Assembly (NCBI GenBank): GCA_004431415.1
Contig: QPMI01000601.1
Location: 248,001 to 312,000, forward strand
Length of the DNA: 64,000 bases
Direction of reading: 5' to 3'
Source: Cyanophora paradoxa
Lineage: Eukaryota > Glaucocystophyceae > Cyanophorales > Cyanophoraceae
The notes beneath the pieces were generated by a model. The model worked only from the letters and a program-made list of their open reading frames with translations. It ran no database searches and was not told the origin of the DNA. Positions 53,532 to 63,986 of the stretch are shown here, piece by piece. How positions within the stretch are numbered: the first letter of the stretch is position 1; every line of letters starts with the position of its first letter. A program made the translations under genes and the position numbers.

Positions 53532-56500
53532 CTACCAGAGGCCGGAGCGGGCCCGGCGGGCGGGGGCGAGGCGGACGGACTCGATGGCGTCGAGCTCGGC
53601 GCCGGGGCCGGGGCCGGGGCCGCCGGCGGAGGCGACCGTCGCGAGGGCGCGCCGCAGCTCCTCCACGCCCACCTCCTGTCCCTCCCGGGTGAGCCAGGCC
53701 AAGCCCGCCGCGGGGCACTCTCTGCGCTCTTGCTTCGGGGCGCACCGGGGGCGGCCAGCGGGAGGCGAGGGGCCGGATGGTGACGGGGGCGGGGTCGAGG
53801 GCGTCGTAGTAGCGGTAGACGGCGCGCAGCCAGGCCGCCAGCACGGGGGGCGCCCGCAGCCCGAAGACCTGCGCGAGCCACCGTCGGGGGAGGCGGGGCA
53901 GCGAGCGGGGCGGGGCCGGGGGGACGGGACCTGGGGGGCGCGTTGGGCGACCTCGGGGTCGGGGCTCTCGCGCTCCCGCGCGAAGCGTCGGCAGAGCTGG
54001 CGGCAGACGCCCTCCACCCGCCCCGGCGCCAGCGCCCCGTCGCACGCGTACTTCCTGCGCCCCGGGCCCCCGCCCCGCTCGAGAAAGGCGGGCGGGGGCT
54101 CGCTAAGCTCGCTCCGGGCGGGCGCACCGGAGCTTGCAGAGGGTGGCGCGGGGCACGGGCCCGTAGCTGGCGTCGAGGAAGGAGCCGAGGAGGCCGAGGA
54201 GGGTCGGCTTGCCCAGCAGGCGCCGCACGGGCAAGCCGACCCTCCTCGACCCTCCTCGGAGGGTCGGCTCCGCCAGCCGCCCCGCCACCTCCTCCGGCGT
54301 GGGCGCCGCTTTGGCCGGCACCGCCTCATACTCCTTCTGCGCGGGCGTGAGGCGCCGCGGGGCGAGGGGGCGTGCGGGCGAGGCGGCGCACGGTGAAGGC
54401 TTCCCGCCGCGGCTGCGCGCTCGGGCGGGGCTCGCCGCCAGCCGCGGATCGCGAGGGCGGCGGAGCGCTGGCGGCGGCAGCGACGTCGCCCCGGGCGGGT
54501 GCCGGTGTGCTGGCCGCGGCGCCGGCGTGTACAGCTGGCGTCGCAGTCCCTGCAGCTGCGAAGCCGCCGCGCCGCTGCTTCGTCTCGACGATCTCGCGCA
54601 CCGCCGACTGCACGTCCCCGAAGACCCGCACCCCGTGCCGCTGCGCCACGTCTGCGCCCGCCCCGCCCGCATCGAATCCAGATTCGATCCGGCGGGGGCG
54701 GGGGCGGGGGCGGACCGCGGAGGTACTCGCGGGCGCGGTTGAGGTCCTTCAGCTCGCCCGCCTGCACCGCCTCGCCCCCGATCGCCGCCCCCGCCGGCAC
54801 CGGCAGCACCCTGCCCGCCCCCGCCCTCAGCCGTGCTTCGGGTCCGGGCGGCCGGCGCGGGGCTGCGGGGCGGCGGGGCGGGGCGGACGCGAGGACGACG
54901 GGGCGGGCGGCGGCGATGTACTCGGCGGCCTCGACCATCGAGGCGAGCCCGCGCGTCTGCGCGTCGATGACGAAGAGCAGCACGCCCGCCGCCCGCTTCG
55001 CCTCCGCCTCCACCGCCACCAGCTCCGGCCGCCACTCCTCCACCTGCGCCCCGCCCCGCGTCGGCCCGCGCCCCCGCAGCCGCGCCGGACCCGGGGCCGG
55101 GGCCGGGGCGGGGCTCGCCTGCGGGTTGAAGAAGCTGACGCCGGCGCGCGTGAGCTCCGGTATGGCCAGCTCCCGCCGCCACGTCGTCGGGTTGCACGCC
55201 CCGCCCAGGAAGACCTCGCAGCCGCCGGCCCCGGAGGCGGCCGGGGCGGCGTGCGGGCCGTGGCCGTGGCCGGGGCCGCCGCGGAGCGTCTCGAAGCCGC
55301 CGAGCCGCTGCTTCGTTTCGACGATCTCGCGCACCGCCGACTGCACGTCCCCGAAGACCCGCACCCCGTGTCGCTGCGCCACGTCTGCGCCCGCCCCGCG
55401 CGCATCGGATCCAGATCCGATCCGGCGGGGGCGGGGGCGGGGGCGGGGGCGGACCGCGGAGGTACTCGCGGGCGCGGTTGAGGTCCTTCAGCTCGCCCGC
55501 CTGCACCACCTCGCCCCCGATCGCCGCCCCCGCCGGCACCGGCAGCACCCTGCCCGCCCCCGCGCTCAGCTCCCGCCGGGGCGGCCGGCGCGGGGGCTGC
55601 GGGCGGCGGGGCGGGGCGGACGCGAGGAGGACGGGGCGGGCGGCGGCGATGTACTCGGCGGCCTCGACCATCGAGGCGAGCCCGCGCGTCTGCGCGTCGA
55701 TGACGAAGAGCAGCACGCCCGCCGCCCGCTTCGCCTCCGCCTCCACCGCCACCAGCTCCGGCCGCCACTCCTCCACCTGCGCCCCCGCCCCGCCTCGGCC
55801 CGCGCCCCCGCAGCCGCGCCGGGGCCGGGGCCGGGGGCGGGGCTCGCCTGCGGGTTGAAGAAGCTGACGCCGGCGCGCGTGAGCTCCGGTATGGCCAGCT
55901 CCCGCCGCCACGTCGTCGGGTTGCACGCTCCGCCCAGGAAGACCTCGCAGCCGCCGGCCCCGGAGGCGGCCGGGGCGGCGTGCGGGCCGTGGCCGTGGCC
56001 GGGGCCGCCGCGGAGCGTCTCGAAGCCGCCGAGCCGCTGCTTCGTTTCGACGATCTCGCGCACCGCCGACTGCACGTCCCCGAAGACCCGCACCCCGTGC
56101 CGCTCCGCCACGTCTGCGCCCGCCCCGCCCGCATCGAATCCAGATTCGATCCGGCGCCGGGCGGGGCAGGGGCGGGGGCGGACCGCGGAGGTACTCGCGG
56201 GCGCGGTTGAGGTCCTTCAGCTCGCCCGCCTGCACCGCCTCGCCCCCGATCGCCGCCCCCGCCGGCACCGGCAGCACCCTGCCCGCCCCCGCCCTCAGCT
56301 CGAGCTGTGCCCGGGGCGGCCGGCGCGGGGCCGCCCGGGGCGGCGGGGCGGGGCGGACGCGAGGACGACGGGGCGGGCGGCGGCGATGTACTCGGCGGCC
56401 TCGACCATCGAGGCGAGCCCGCGCGTCTGCGCGTCGATGACGAAGAGCAGCACGCCCGCCGCCCGCTTCGCCTCCGCCTCCACCGCCACCAGCTCCGGCC

Positions 56501-56698
56501 GCCACTCCTCCACCTGCGCCCCCGCCCCGCGTCGGCCCGCGCCCCCGCAGCCGCGCCGGACCCGGGGCCGGGGCCGGGGGCGGGGCTCGCCTGCGGGTTG
56601 AAGAAGCTGACGCCGGCTCGCGTGAGCTCCGGTATGGCCAGCTCCCGCCGCCACGTCGTCGGGTTGCACGCCCCGCCCAGGAAGACTTCGCACGCCAT
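53532..56698 (-). CDS. Protein with three tandem nucleoside 2-deoxyribosyltransferase-like units
   Basis: ATG 56698 (MACEVFLGGACNPTTWRREL). Each unit of about 730 bp encodes VFLGGACNPTTWRRELAIPE, GVSFFNPQ, then after a GC-AG intron (CAG|GCGAGC) VEEWRPELVAVEAEAKRAAG, VLLFVIDAQTRGLASMVEAA (conserved Glu), then after further introns VLPVPAGAAIGGE, ELKDLNRAREYLR and HGVRVFGDVQSAVREIVETK. This matches the nucleoside 2-deoxyribosyltransferase-like fold. Units start near 56698, 55960 and 55230 and are nearly identical in exons and introns. After the third, an Ala/Pro linker leads to a unique C-terminal region: LTPAQKEYEAVPAKAAPTPE, LGKPTLLGLLGSFLDASYGP, KYACDGALAPGRVEGVCRQL, FGLRAPPVLAAWLRAVYRYY and EVGVEELRRALATVASAGG, stop 53532. 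Substrate unknown. Confidence 0.82.
54195..54247. repeat. Strong hairpin in a coding exon
   Basis: GAGGAGGGTCGGCTTGCCC and its reverse complement are separated by 14 bases, followed at once by a second partial copy (GACCCTCCTCGGAGGGTC). It lies in the C-terminal exon of the deoxyribosyltransferase-like gene, encoding RVGLPVRRLLGKPTLL. Confidence 0.8.
54585..56690 (-). repeat. Three tandem 730-bp gene-internal repeats
   Basis: Marker CGACGATCTCGCGCACCGCC occurs at about 54587, 55319 and 56049 (spacing 732 and 730), and CGCCTGCGGGTTGAAGAAGC at about 55118, 55848 and 56588 (730 and 740). Introns are repeated with the exons, so the amplification occurred at DNA level and recently. Collapse or miscounting in assembly is possible. 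Confidence 0.9.
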
Positions 56699-57058
56699 GC
56701 CGAAAGCTTGATCGGGAGCTCGAGCTGAAACCTCGAGGCTTCCGGCAAGGCTGGACCGCGGGGCCCGCTAGCTAAGGCTCATTTCTACTTAGCTAGTACC
56801 AGAAATCCCTCGAAAAAGAACAGGAGGCGAGAGAACGCGCGGGGCTGCCGGACCTATGTATGCAATCGAGGCTCGGCCTCCGGAACGTGAGAGGGAGTCT
56901 TCTGAATGTAACGACTGCGTTCACAGCGTCCAGCTGGGCCGACGAGGCTGGGCAGCAGCAGCTCCACCAGCCGGAATTTCGCGTACCCACCTACGACCCG
57001 TCTGGCCGCCGATCGGGCTGTCGACGGCCATCATCGCGCGTTAAAGCTCACCTACGAG
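56699..57058. promoter_or_regulatory. Divergent upstream region of deoxyribosyltransferase-like and RCC1 genes
   Basis: 360 bp between start codons on opposite strands. No TATA-like or named motif seen; AGCTAG words at 56767 and 56792. Confidence 0.4.
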
Positions 57059-59140
57059 ATGCAGCCGCAGCCTCCATCGCGCCTGAAGAGGCTCGTCGCG
57101 CGGCTTTTGCCGCTCGCAGTCGTCGGCGGCGTCGCTTACTGCCTGGCACCGTCGAAGCCGCCCGAGTGGCCACCGAAGGCCGCCGCGGAGGCCCCGCCTG
57201 CGCGATCCGTCTACAGCTGGGGCCTCAACCACGCGGGCCAGCTGGGCGTCGGGACCGTGAAAGCTGCCCCGCTGCCGACGCGCCTCGAGGTGTGCGGCCG
57301 CGGAGCGCCGAAGCGCCGCGCGCCCCGTTCCGCCGTGCCTCACGCTTCCGCGGGCGCTCGCAGACGCTCGACAGCAGCCGGTTCGACATCGTGCGCGTCT
57401 GCGCCTCTGGGCTCTCCAGCGCTGCGCTGGACAGCCGGGGGCAGCTCTACACGTGGGGCTGCGGAGGCAACGGGAGGCTGGTGCGCACGCGCGCGAGCGC
57501 CGCCGCGCGCCGAGCGCCGCGCGCGCTGACCGCCGCTGAAGGGTCACGCGGACGAGAGCGACCGGCTGATCCCGCAGCGCGTCGAGACGCCGCTGCCGCT
57601 CCGCGTGCGCCGCTCCACCCTCGCCCGGGACGCCTCGGCGCCTCAGCGGGGCGGGCGGGGCAGGACGTGGCGCTGGGGGAGTATCACCTGGCGGCGGTGG
57701 ACGTGGAGGGCGGGCTCTGGACGGTGGGGCGCGGGCGGGGCGGCCAGCTCGGGCACGGGGAGGCGCGGGACGCCCTCGCCCTGCGCAAGGTCGCCGGCCT
57801 CGAGGGCAAGCGCGCCGTCCAGATCGCCGCCGGCGAGGCCCACACCGCCGTCCTCACCGGCCCGCCCCCGCCCCGCCCCGCCCCGCCCCGCCCCGCCCCG
57901 CGCCGCTCACGGGCGCCCGCAGAGGACGGGGAGGTGTACACGTTCGGCAGCGGCTTCGGCGGTGCGCCCGCGTACCCCCGCACGCTCCGGCCGGCCTGAT
58001 CGGGTACCCCCCGGCGGAAGGCGGGCTGGGGCACGGGGAGCGGAAGGACGCGACGGCGCCGCGGCGGGTGGAGGCGCTCGCGGGGAAGCGCGTCCGCTCC
58101 GTCGCCTGCGGCCGTGACGTCTCCTTCTTCGTCACCGGTAGCCCCTCCCCTCCCCCTTTCTCTCCCCCGCGCCGCCGGTACTGGTTGCTCAAGCGGACGC
58201 AGACGACGGCATCTACGCGTGCGGCAGCGACGACTTCGGTGAGCTGCGTACCCCCCTTCGGGGTTTTCCGGACCCGCCCCCCGACGCCGGCGGCAGGGCA
58301 GCTGGGCCTGGGGAAGCACGAGCGGACCGTGCGGGTCCCGCTGCCCATCCGCAACCTCGGCGACCTTGCCGTCGCCCAGGCCCGCCCCTTCTCGTTCCGC
58401 GGGGTACGGCGAGTTCCGATCCTCCCCGGGGTACGCAGGTGGCGGCGGGGGACTTCCACGCGGCCGCCGTCACGCGTGACGGGGCCCTGTACACCTGGTG
58501 CGGCGGATACGGGGGCGGGCGCCCGGGGCCGGGCCGAGCGCCGCGCGCAGGGGCTGGAACAAGGAGGGGAACCTCGGGCAGGGGGACACGGCCGACCAGT
58601 CCCTCCCCCGCCGCCTCGAGGGCCTACCCCGCATCGCCAAGGTCCCCGTACCCCCCTCGCTTCTTCCCCCCGCACCCTCCTCTCACGTACCCCCCGCAGG
58701 TCGCGTGCGGCGGGGGCCACACGGCGGCCCTCTCGGAGGCCGGCGAGCTCTTCGTCTTCGGCCGCGGGCGAGACGGGCAGGCGCGCGTACCCCCGAAGGA
58801 AATCGAACCCCTCGAATTTAACCACGTACCCCGCAGCTGGGCCGCGGGGACCTCCTGGAGTCGATCGCCGCGTACCGCACGACCCCCGTGCGCCCCCTGC
58901 GCCCGGACCGGCCTGTACCCCCCGCGCCGCCCCCTGAGACCGGTACCCCCGGCCAGGTGCGGGTGGAGGCGCTGAAGGGGAAGGCGGTTGTGGACGTGGC
59001 GTGCGGGCGCGACCACACGGTGCGCGTTGGTTGCAGCGGGGCGGGGCGGGGGCGCCCCCTGATTAAAAGCCTCGCCCTTCGAATTCGGCTCACGTGCGGA
59101 ATCGCGCGAGCAGCTGGCTCTGGCCGCCGAGAGGAGATGA
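57059..59140 (+). CDS. Membrane-anchored RCC1-repeat protein
   Basis: RCC1 repeats form a seven-bladed propeller for protein binding. ATG 57059; residues 1-30 are basic then hydrophobic (RLLPLAVVGGVAYCLAP), a signal anchor or mitochondrial presequence. Repeats follow: VYSWGLNHAGQLGVG, QLYTWGCGGNGRL, VALGEYHLAAVDVEGGLWTV with GRGGQLGHGEARDAL, IAAGEAHTAVLT, GEVYTFGSGFG then GLGHGERKDATAPRRVEAL, VACGRDVSFFVT, GQLGLGKHERTVRVPLP, VAAGDFHAAAVTRDGALYTW, GNLGQGDTADQSLPRRLEGL, VACGGGHTAALSEAGELFVF, and VDVACGRDHT joined by intron 59020-59113 to LALAAERR, TGA 59140. Both sides of that junction form the RDHTLAL motif usual in these repeats, which supports the end. It resembles mitochondrial RCC1-like proteins in having an N-terminal anchor; the location is inferred. 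Confidence 0.9.
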
Positions 59141-59372
59141 CCCCCAGCCAGGCCTCGGGCGTTACGCCGCCTCCCTTGGCGTCCCGGATTCGATCCCAGG
59201 CCCAGCTAGCGCGCGCGCACACACACAGGCTTCCGAGTTCAGAAATCTGCTCACTGCTCAATTCAGAGAATCGCTCGCGAAGATGAAAAGGCGTCTACAC
59301 AGGCGAGAGCTAGCCGCGCAAAAGAGAACTAAATCTAGGGGGAGAACATTTACAGGCGTGCTATGTACAGTT
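59141..59372. other. Convergent intergenic region
   Basis: 232 bp between stops of the RCC1 gene and the next minus-strand gene. ACACACACAGG at 59219. No terminator signal can be named. Confidence 0.4.
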
Positions 59373-62300
59373 TCAGGGGTGGAGGGCGGCGAGGGCGCGC
59401 TGGGCGGCGCGCTCGCGGCGGCGGGCGGCGAGGCGCTCGTCGACGGCGGCGCGGGCGGCGGCGAGGCGGGCGGCGAGGGCGGCGAGGTCGGCCCCCGAGA
59501 GGCCCTCCAGTACGCGCGCCCCGGCGCCGGCCTCGCCCTCCTCCACCAGCGCCCGCGCCGCCTCCCCGAGCGGCCCGGGCGCCCCGCGGAGCGCCCCCGC
59601 CTCCGCCCCGGGCGCCCCCGCCCCCTCCGCCTCCTCCTCCTCCTCGAGGGACGCCAGCACGAGCTCGAGGAGGGGGTGCGCCCCCGGTCCTCCTCCTCCT
59701 CCTCCTCCGCGCCGCCCCGCCGCGCCGCCGCGGGGCCCCGCCCCGCCCTCCCCGTCCCCCTCGCCCCCGCCTCGCCCTGCGCCGCCTCCGGCCGCCGCAG
59801 CGACCTCCGCTGCCGCGCCGCTCAGCGGGCGAGGAGGCGGGGAAGCGGGGGGGCGGGGCGCGCACGCGGGCGGCGTGGAGGGGCGGAGGGCCCCCGTCGT
59901 CGCTGCGGGAGGCCGGCGGGGGGCTCGCCGACGGCGGCACCCCCGGCGCCGGGTTCTCGGGCGGGATCTGCGCGCGTACCCCCGATCCCGGTCACGCGGG
60001 GCGCGCGCTGAGCGAGCCGCTCGACTCGGAAGCGAGTACGTACGATGCCGTCGCTGGGCGCTGCGGGGCGGAGGGCGAGGGTTAGCTTGGGGATGCGGGG
60101 GCGGACCCCGAGGGGGTACGGGGCGGCACCGAAGGGGGCGTAGTCGGCGAGGGGGATACCGAGCTGCTCGGCGACGAGGAGGACCTGATACCCCCAGGCG
60201 TCAGGGGCACGGGCGCGATTTGAGCTCGCCGGCCCTGCGCGGAGGCCGGACGCGGGCGGACCTGGCGCTTGCCCATGCCGCTCAGCCCGTTGCTCCCCTG
60301 CTTCACGAACTGCAGGACCGGGGTTCGCTACGGGGGGTGGGGACCGGCGGGGGTACGCGCCTTGAAGCGGTTCTGGGTGTACTCGGGCGTGTTCGTGATC
60401 GCGGCGCTGGGGGTACGGTGTCAGCGGGGCGGGGGCGGCGGGGAGGGGGGCGGAGCGCGCTAGAGGGCGTTGCGGGAGGCCTCCCAGGCGCTGATGCGGC
60501 GCCCGGTGCGGCTGTGGAAGGTCGCCTGGCCCGCCGGCGCCCGCCGCGGCACCCCCGAGGGCGTACCCCCCGCCGAGCTCGACGGCGAGGGGGGCCGGGG
60601 CGGCGGGGGGGCGGCGCCGCCGGAGGGGTAGGGGGAGACGCCGCCGGAGGCCGGCCCGACGGCTGCTGCGGCAGCGGAGGCGGAGCGGGAGGGGCGGAAG
60701 CCGCGCGGGGCGGAGTCAAAGGGGGTAGGGGAGGAGGCGGTGGAGGAGGGGGGCGAGGGGCCGGCGGAGGGCCCCGCGGAGGCCCCGGGGGAGGAGCCGT
60801 ACGCCTCCCTCGCCAGCGCCCTCTGGGGCGGAGTGAGCCGCGGCGAGGCGGTACCCCCCTTCGAACAGCGTACCCGGAGGGTCTCGCGGTCGGACTGGAA
60901 GGCGAGGGTGGGGAGGAGGGCCGCCAGGTCGAGCCCCAGGGCCTTCGCGATCTGCGCGCGCGGTACCCCCGTCGGACGGAGCGGGACGCGGTACCCCACC
61001 TTCCCTCCAACCCGCCGCGCACGTCGATCCACTGCTCGGTTCGGACGTCCTTCGTCTGGCGGCGGTACGAAAGTCAGGCTAGGGCAGGAGGTACGGTGGG
61101 GGCGAGGCGGGGCGGGAGAGGCGCACCTGGGTGCCGTGGAGGAAGCGCTGCCGGTTGGCGTTGAACGAGTCGTGCCTGAGGCAGAGCTTCCGGACCTGGG
61201 AGGGGGGGGGGGGGGGGAGGGGGGGGAAGTCGGGGGTGCGCCGGCGAAGGAAGAAGGGAGGGGGTTACGCACGATGTCGCGGAGGCGGGGCTGGCCCTCT
61301 TTGGGTGGGGCGGCGGGGCGGCGGGGGCGGCGGGGCCCTGCGCGGGGCCCCAGAGGCGGGCTCGCCCTCCTGGGGCCCCGGGGCCCTCCCGCGGCCGCTT
61401 TCGCGGCTCTTCCGCTGTTGGCGCGAGCGCTCAGAGACGCGGCACGGAGGGGAAGGGGAGGGTGGGGGCGGACCCGGCGGGTCGTCGGCGGGCCGCTTGG
61501 GCGGGCGGGCGTCGGGGCCGGCGGAGGCGGCGGAGGCGAGGGAGGTGGAGCAGAGGGCCGGCTCCTCGAGCTTGAGGGGCGCGAAGCAGAGCGAGGGCGA
61601 GAAGGCCAGCGGCAGCGGCAGCGCCGCTGGAAGCGCCATCCCCGCCGCCCCAACCGCCAGCGCTCCGGGGACCGCCGGTGCCGCGGGTCCCGCCGGCTGC
61701 TCGGGAGGCGGGGCCGGGGCGGGGGCGGAGGCAGGGGCCCGCTCGGGGCGCGCTCGGGGGGCGCTCGGGGGTGGAGGCGTGCGGCTGCTCAGCGCGCTGG
61801 GGCGTGCGGCCGGCGGGGGAGGAGGGCGCGGATGGCCCGTCGTCCCCGCCGGGCCCCCGCCGGGCCGCTTCTTGAGGGGCACGCGCGTGGGCTTCTCCTG
61901 GCGCCCCTGCCCGAGAAGCTCGGCGTAGGAGAGGCCCTGCGGCCCCGCCCCGGGTCCCGGGCCCCCGACGAGGGCGAGCCGACCCCGTGCCCGCTGCCGC
62001 TCCGGTCGAGCCCGCCGCCGCGCTCCCTGTCCCGCTCGCGCTCGCGCTCGCGCTCGCGCTCGCCGCCGGGGCCCATCCCGAGGCTCGCGAGGAGGCCGGA
62101 GTTCTTCGCCAGCAGCTGCGCGTGCGCGGCGGCCTCGGCGGAGGCGGCGGGGCGGGGCGGGGCGGGGCGGGGCGGGGCGGGCCTCGTGCTTCTCGGCGTC
62201 GGTGGCGCCGCCGAGGAGGCGGAGGCGGCTGGAGGCGGCGGCCATCGAGTCGACGCGGGCGGAGATCTGCTCGAGGGTGCGGAACTGGGAGCACCACTCG

Positions 62301-62680
62301 TCGATCTCACCGCTGCTCGGCGAGTCGTCCGAGATGGCGCTCAGCGGCACCTGCCGCTCCCCCCGCGCCGTCCGGATCTGCAGCTGCAGCCGCGAGCGCA
62401 CGCCCCGCTCCACCATGTAGTCCCGGTCGAGGGCGGAGCAGCCCGTCACCTCTCCGATCTCGCAGCGCAGCCCGAAGACCATCCGAACGCCGCACTTCGG
62501 CACCGAGCACGCGAAGAGCGCCTGGGCGTCGCGTGGCGTTCAAAATCGGCCACTGGATGGGACCGGGGGTGGCTGAGCTCGCATGCACACCTGGCTCTCG
62601 ATCAGCAAAGGAACGAGCTCCGCCTTGAGGACGATTACAGCCCGCAGTTCCGATGCCAGCTGGGAGCTGACGACCGCCAT
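59373..62680 (-). CDS. Unknown large protein, coiled-coil C-terminus
   Basis: Not recognised. Exon 1 (62591-62680) MAVVSSQLASELRAVIVLKA to IESQ, GT-AG intron, then exon 2 from 62521: ALFACSVPKCGVRMVFGLRC, DRDYMVERGVRSRLQLQIRT, GEIDEWCSQFRTLEQISARV and DSMAAASSRLRLLGG. A GC-AG intron (after EKHE) precedes LLAKNSGLLASLGMG and a RERERE tract. GLSYAELLGQGRQEKPTRVP (61900) and a long Pro/Ser-rich middle follow. Helical blocks come later: CLRHDSFNANRQRFLHGTQ (61150), IAKALGLDLAALLPTLAFQS (60940), FHSRTGRRISAWEASRNAL (60500), ITNTPEYTQNRFKA (60390), QVLLVAEQLGIPLADYAPFG (60170). The last exon is an Ala/Glu/Arg coiled coil (GADLAALAARLAAARAAVDE), stop 59373. The charged, modular layout suggests a nuclear or scaffold protein, without a named domain. 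Divergent from the small gene at 63027. Confidence 0.65.
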
Positions 62681-63026
62681 GACCACGCTCGAATGCCGGG
62701 CGGCGCGTCTACCTTTCTTTCAGCACGATTTCGAGTCACGCGCGCTCGATTCTCGAAGTGCAGAGGCTCGTCCGGCTCGGCGGGCCAGCTGGCGTCCCTC
62801 TCCGAGCTAGCCACGGGCGTTCGGGTACCTCGGATGAGCTTCCAGGCGGAATTGCAAGGCTGGGGATCGGCCGGGTCGGCCGCGCCGCCCTCCAACTGCC
62901 GGGTACAGAGCCTAACAGGGCTGTTCGGGGAGTACAGCACTGCGGCAGGCTCGTCGGACCAAGCACCCCGGCCCCAACCCCCCAGCTGCAGCCTAGTTCG
63001 TTTCTTTGAATCCCGTTCCTTGCACG
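62681..63026. promoter_or_regulatory. Divergent upstream region
   Basis: 346 bp between the starts of the large unknown gene (-) and the four-exon gene (+). No named motif seen. Confidence 0.4.
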
Positions 63027-63573
63027 ATGTTTCTCCAGAATTTCATCAACTCCACTGCTGGCGGGCTCGACGCCATTGCCAAGAATGGAGGTCCGTCAGA
63101 GTACACGCCGGAGGCCGCGGCGGCGGACAGCAGCTATTTCAGCAGCTATTTCGGTGGCAGCTATTTCCTGCCGGTATTCGCCTCGAACCCCTTAAGCTAG
63201 TCGCTTTAACGGCTTCGGTTTTTCATTACGGCGTTCCGATCGCAGTCTGGCGGCGGCCGCGTCTTCAACAAGCACATGGAGCTCACTCGCTCGAACGCCA
63301 GCCAGGTACTTTGGCTGCTGGCTTCGTCTCCTCCTTGGTCACGCACGCGTACGCGTACGGCAGGTCGACGACACGAGCCAGGCGGTGGACGACGGCGACG
63401 CGGTCCTGCCCGACGGTCTCTTCGTGGAGGGCAACGCGGAGCTCCTCGAGTTCGACGCCGACGAGCTCCTCCAGGCCGAGGTGCACTTCATTTCATGCGA
63501 GGGAGCGTGTGCGTTTGCGTGCGTGACGCGGGCCGCAACGCAGGCCGTCCAGTCCTTCGACCAGGAGCTGTAG
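63027..63573 (+). CDS. Small four-exon protein of 117 residues
   Basis: Not recognised. Exons 63027-63173, 63246-63305, 63364-63480 and 63544-63573, all joined in phase 0 by GT-AG introns of 58-72 bp (donors GTATTC, GTACTT, GTGCAC). The product starts MFLQNFINSTAGGLDAIAKN, has a Tyr/Phe-rich patch with an internal repeat (SSYFSSYFGGSYFLP), then GGGRVFNKHMELTRSNASQ, a strongly acidic middle (DDTSQAVDDGDAVLPDG, LEFDADELLQAE) and ends AVQSFDQEL, TAG. No signal peptide or membrane span. All four exons keep frame and acidic character, which makes the model solid although the function is unknown. Confidence 0.75.
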
Positions 63574-63673
63574 GCAGAACTTCGGAACGCTTGGCGCTGC
63601 CGAGCGCGATCGCCAGCCAGCTTCTAGATAGGATGGTATGTATCTTATAAAACTTATTGACTGTTATTGCGGT

Positions 63674-63986
63674 TATGGCGAGCCTCGGAGCTCGAGGGCG
63701 CTCGGGTTCCGCCCCGCCCCCGGCGGACCTTGAGCTTCCCGATATACATCGATTGCTGGCCCTTTTCAACCGAGGCCCTGAGGCTGAGGATCGCGCGCGT
63801 ATATACGTACGCGTGCACTCCCGGCCCGACGCCGACCCCGTGGGCCGGCTCTATATAGCTAGCTACCGGCCTGCAGCTGGCACGTTCCGATCCCTTCAGA
63901 GATGCGAGACAAAAGCCGAACATCGTTCACTTGAGTGCACTTTATTACCATACATATTCATTATAATTATAACTAGCTCTGATTAA
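63674..63986 (+). CDS. Possible N-terminal exon of a gene running off the window
   Basis: ATG 63674 (MASLGARGRSGSAPPPADLE) leads into LPDIHRLLALFNRGPEAEDR and an Arg/Val-rich stretch; after about residue 55 the frame looks non-coding, so an intron may begin near 63800-63830 (GTACGCGTGC, GTGGGCCGG). Composition is plausible for an exon but there is no domain and no second exon to confirm it. Confidence 0.3.

Noticed and set aside
59350-61164. Long plus-strand open frames opposite the large unknown gene
   Set aside because: Shadows of the minus-strand exons in GC-rich DNA; they are Arg/Gly/Pro-rich without motifs.
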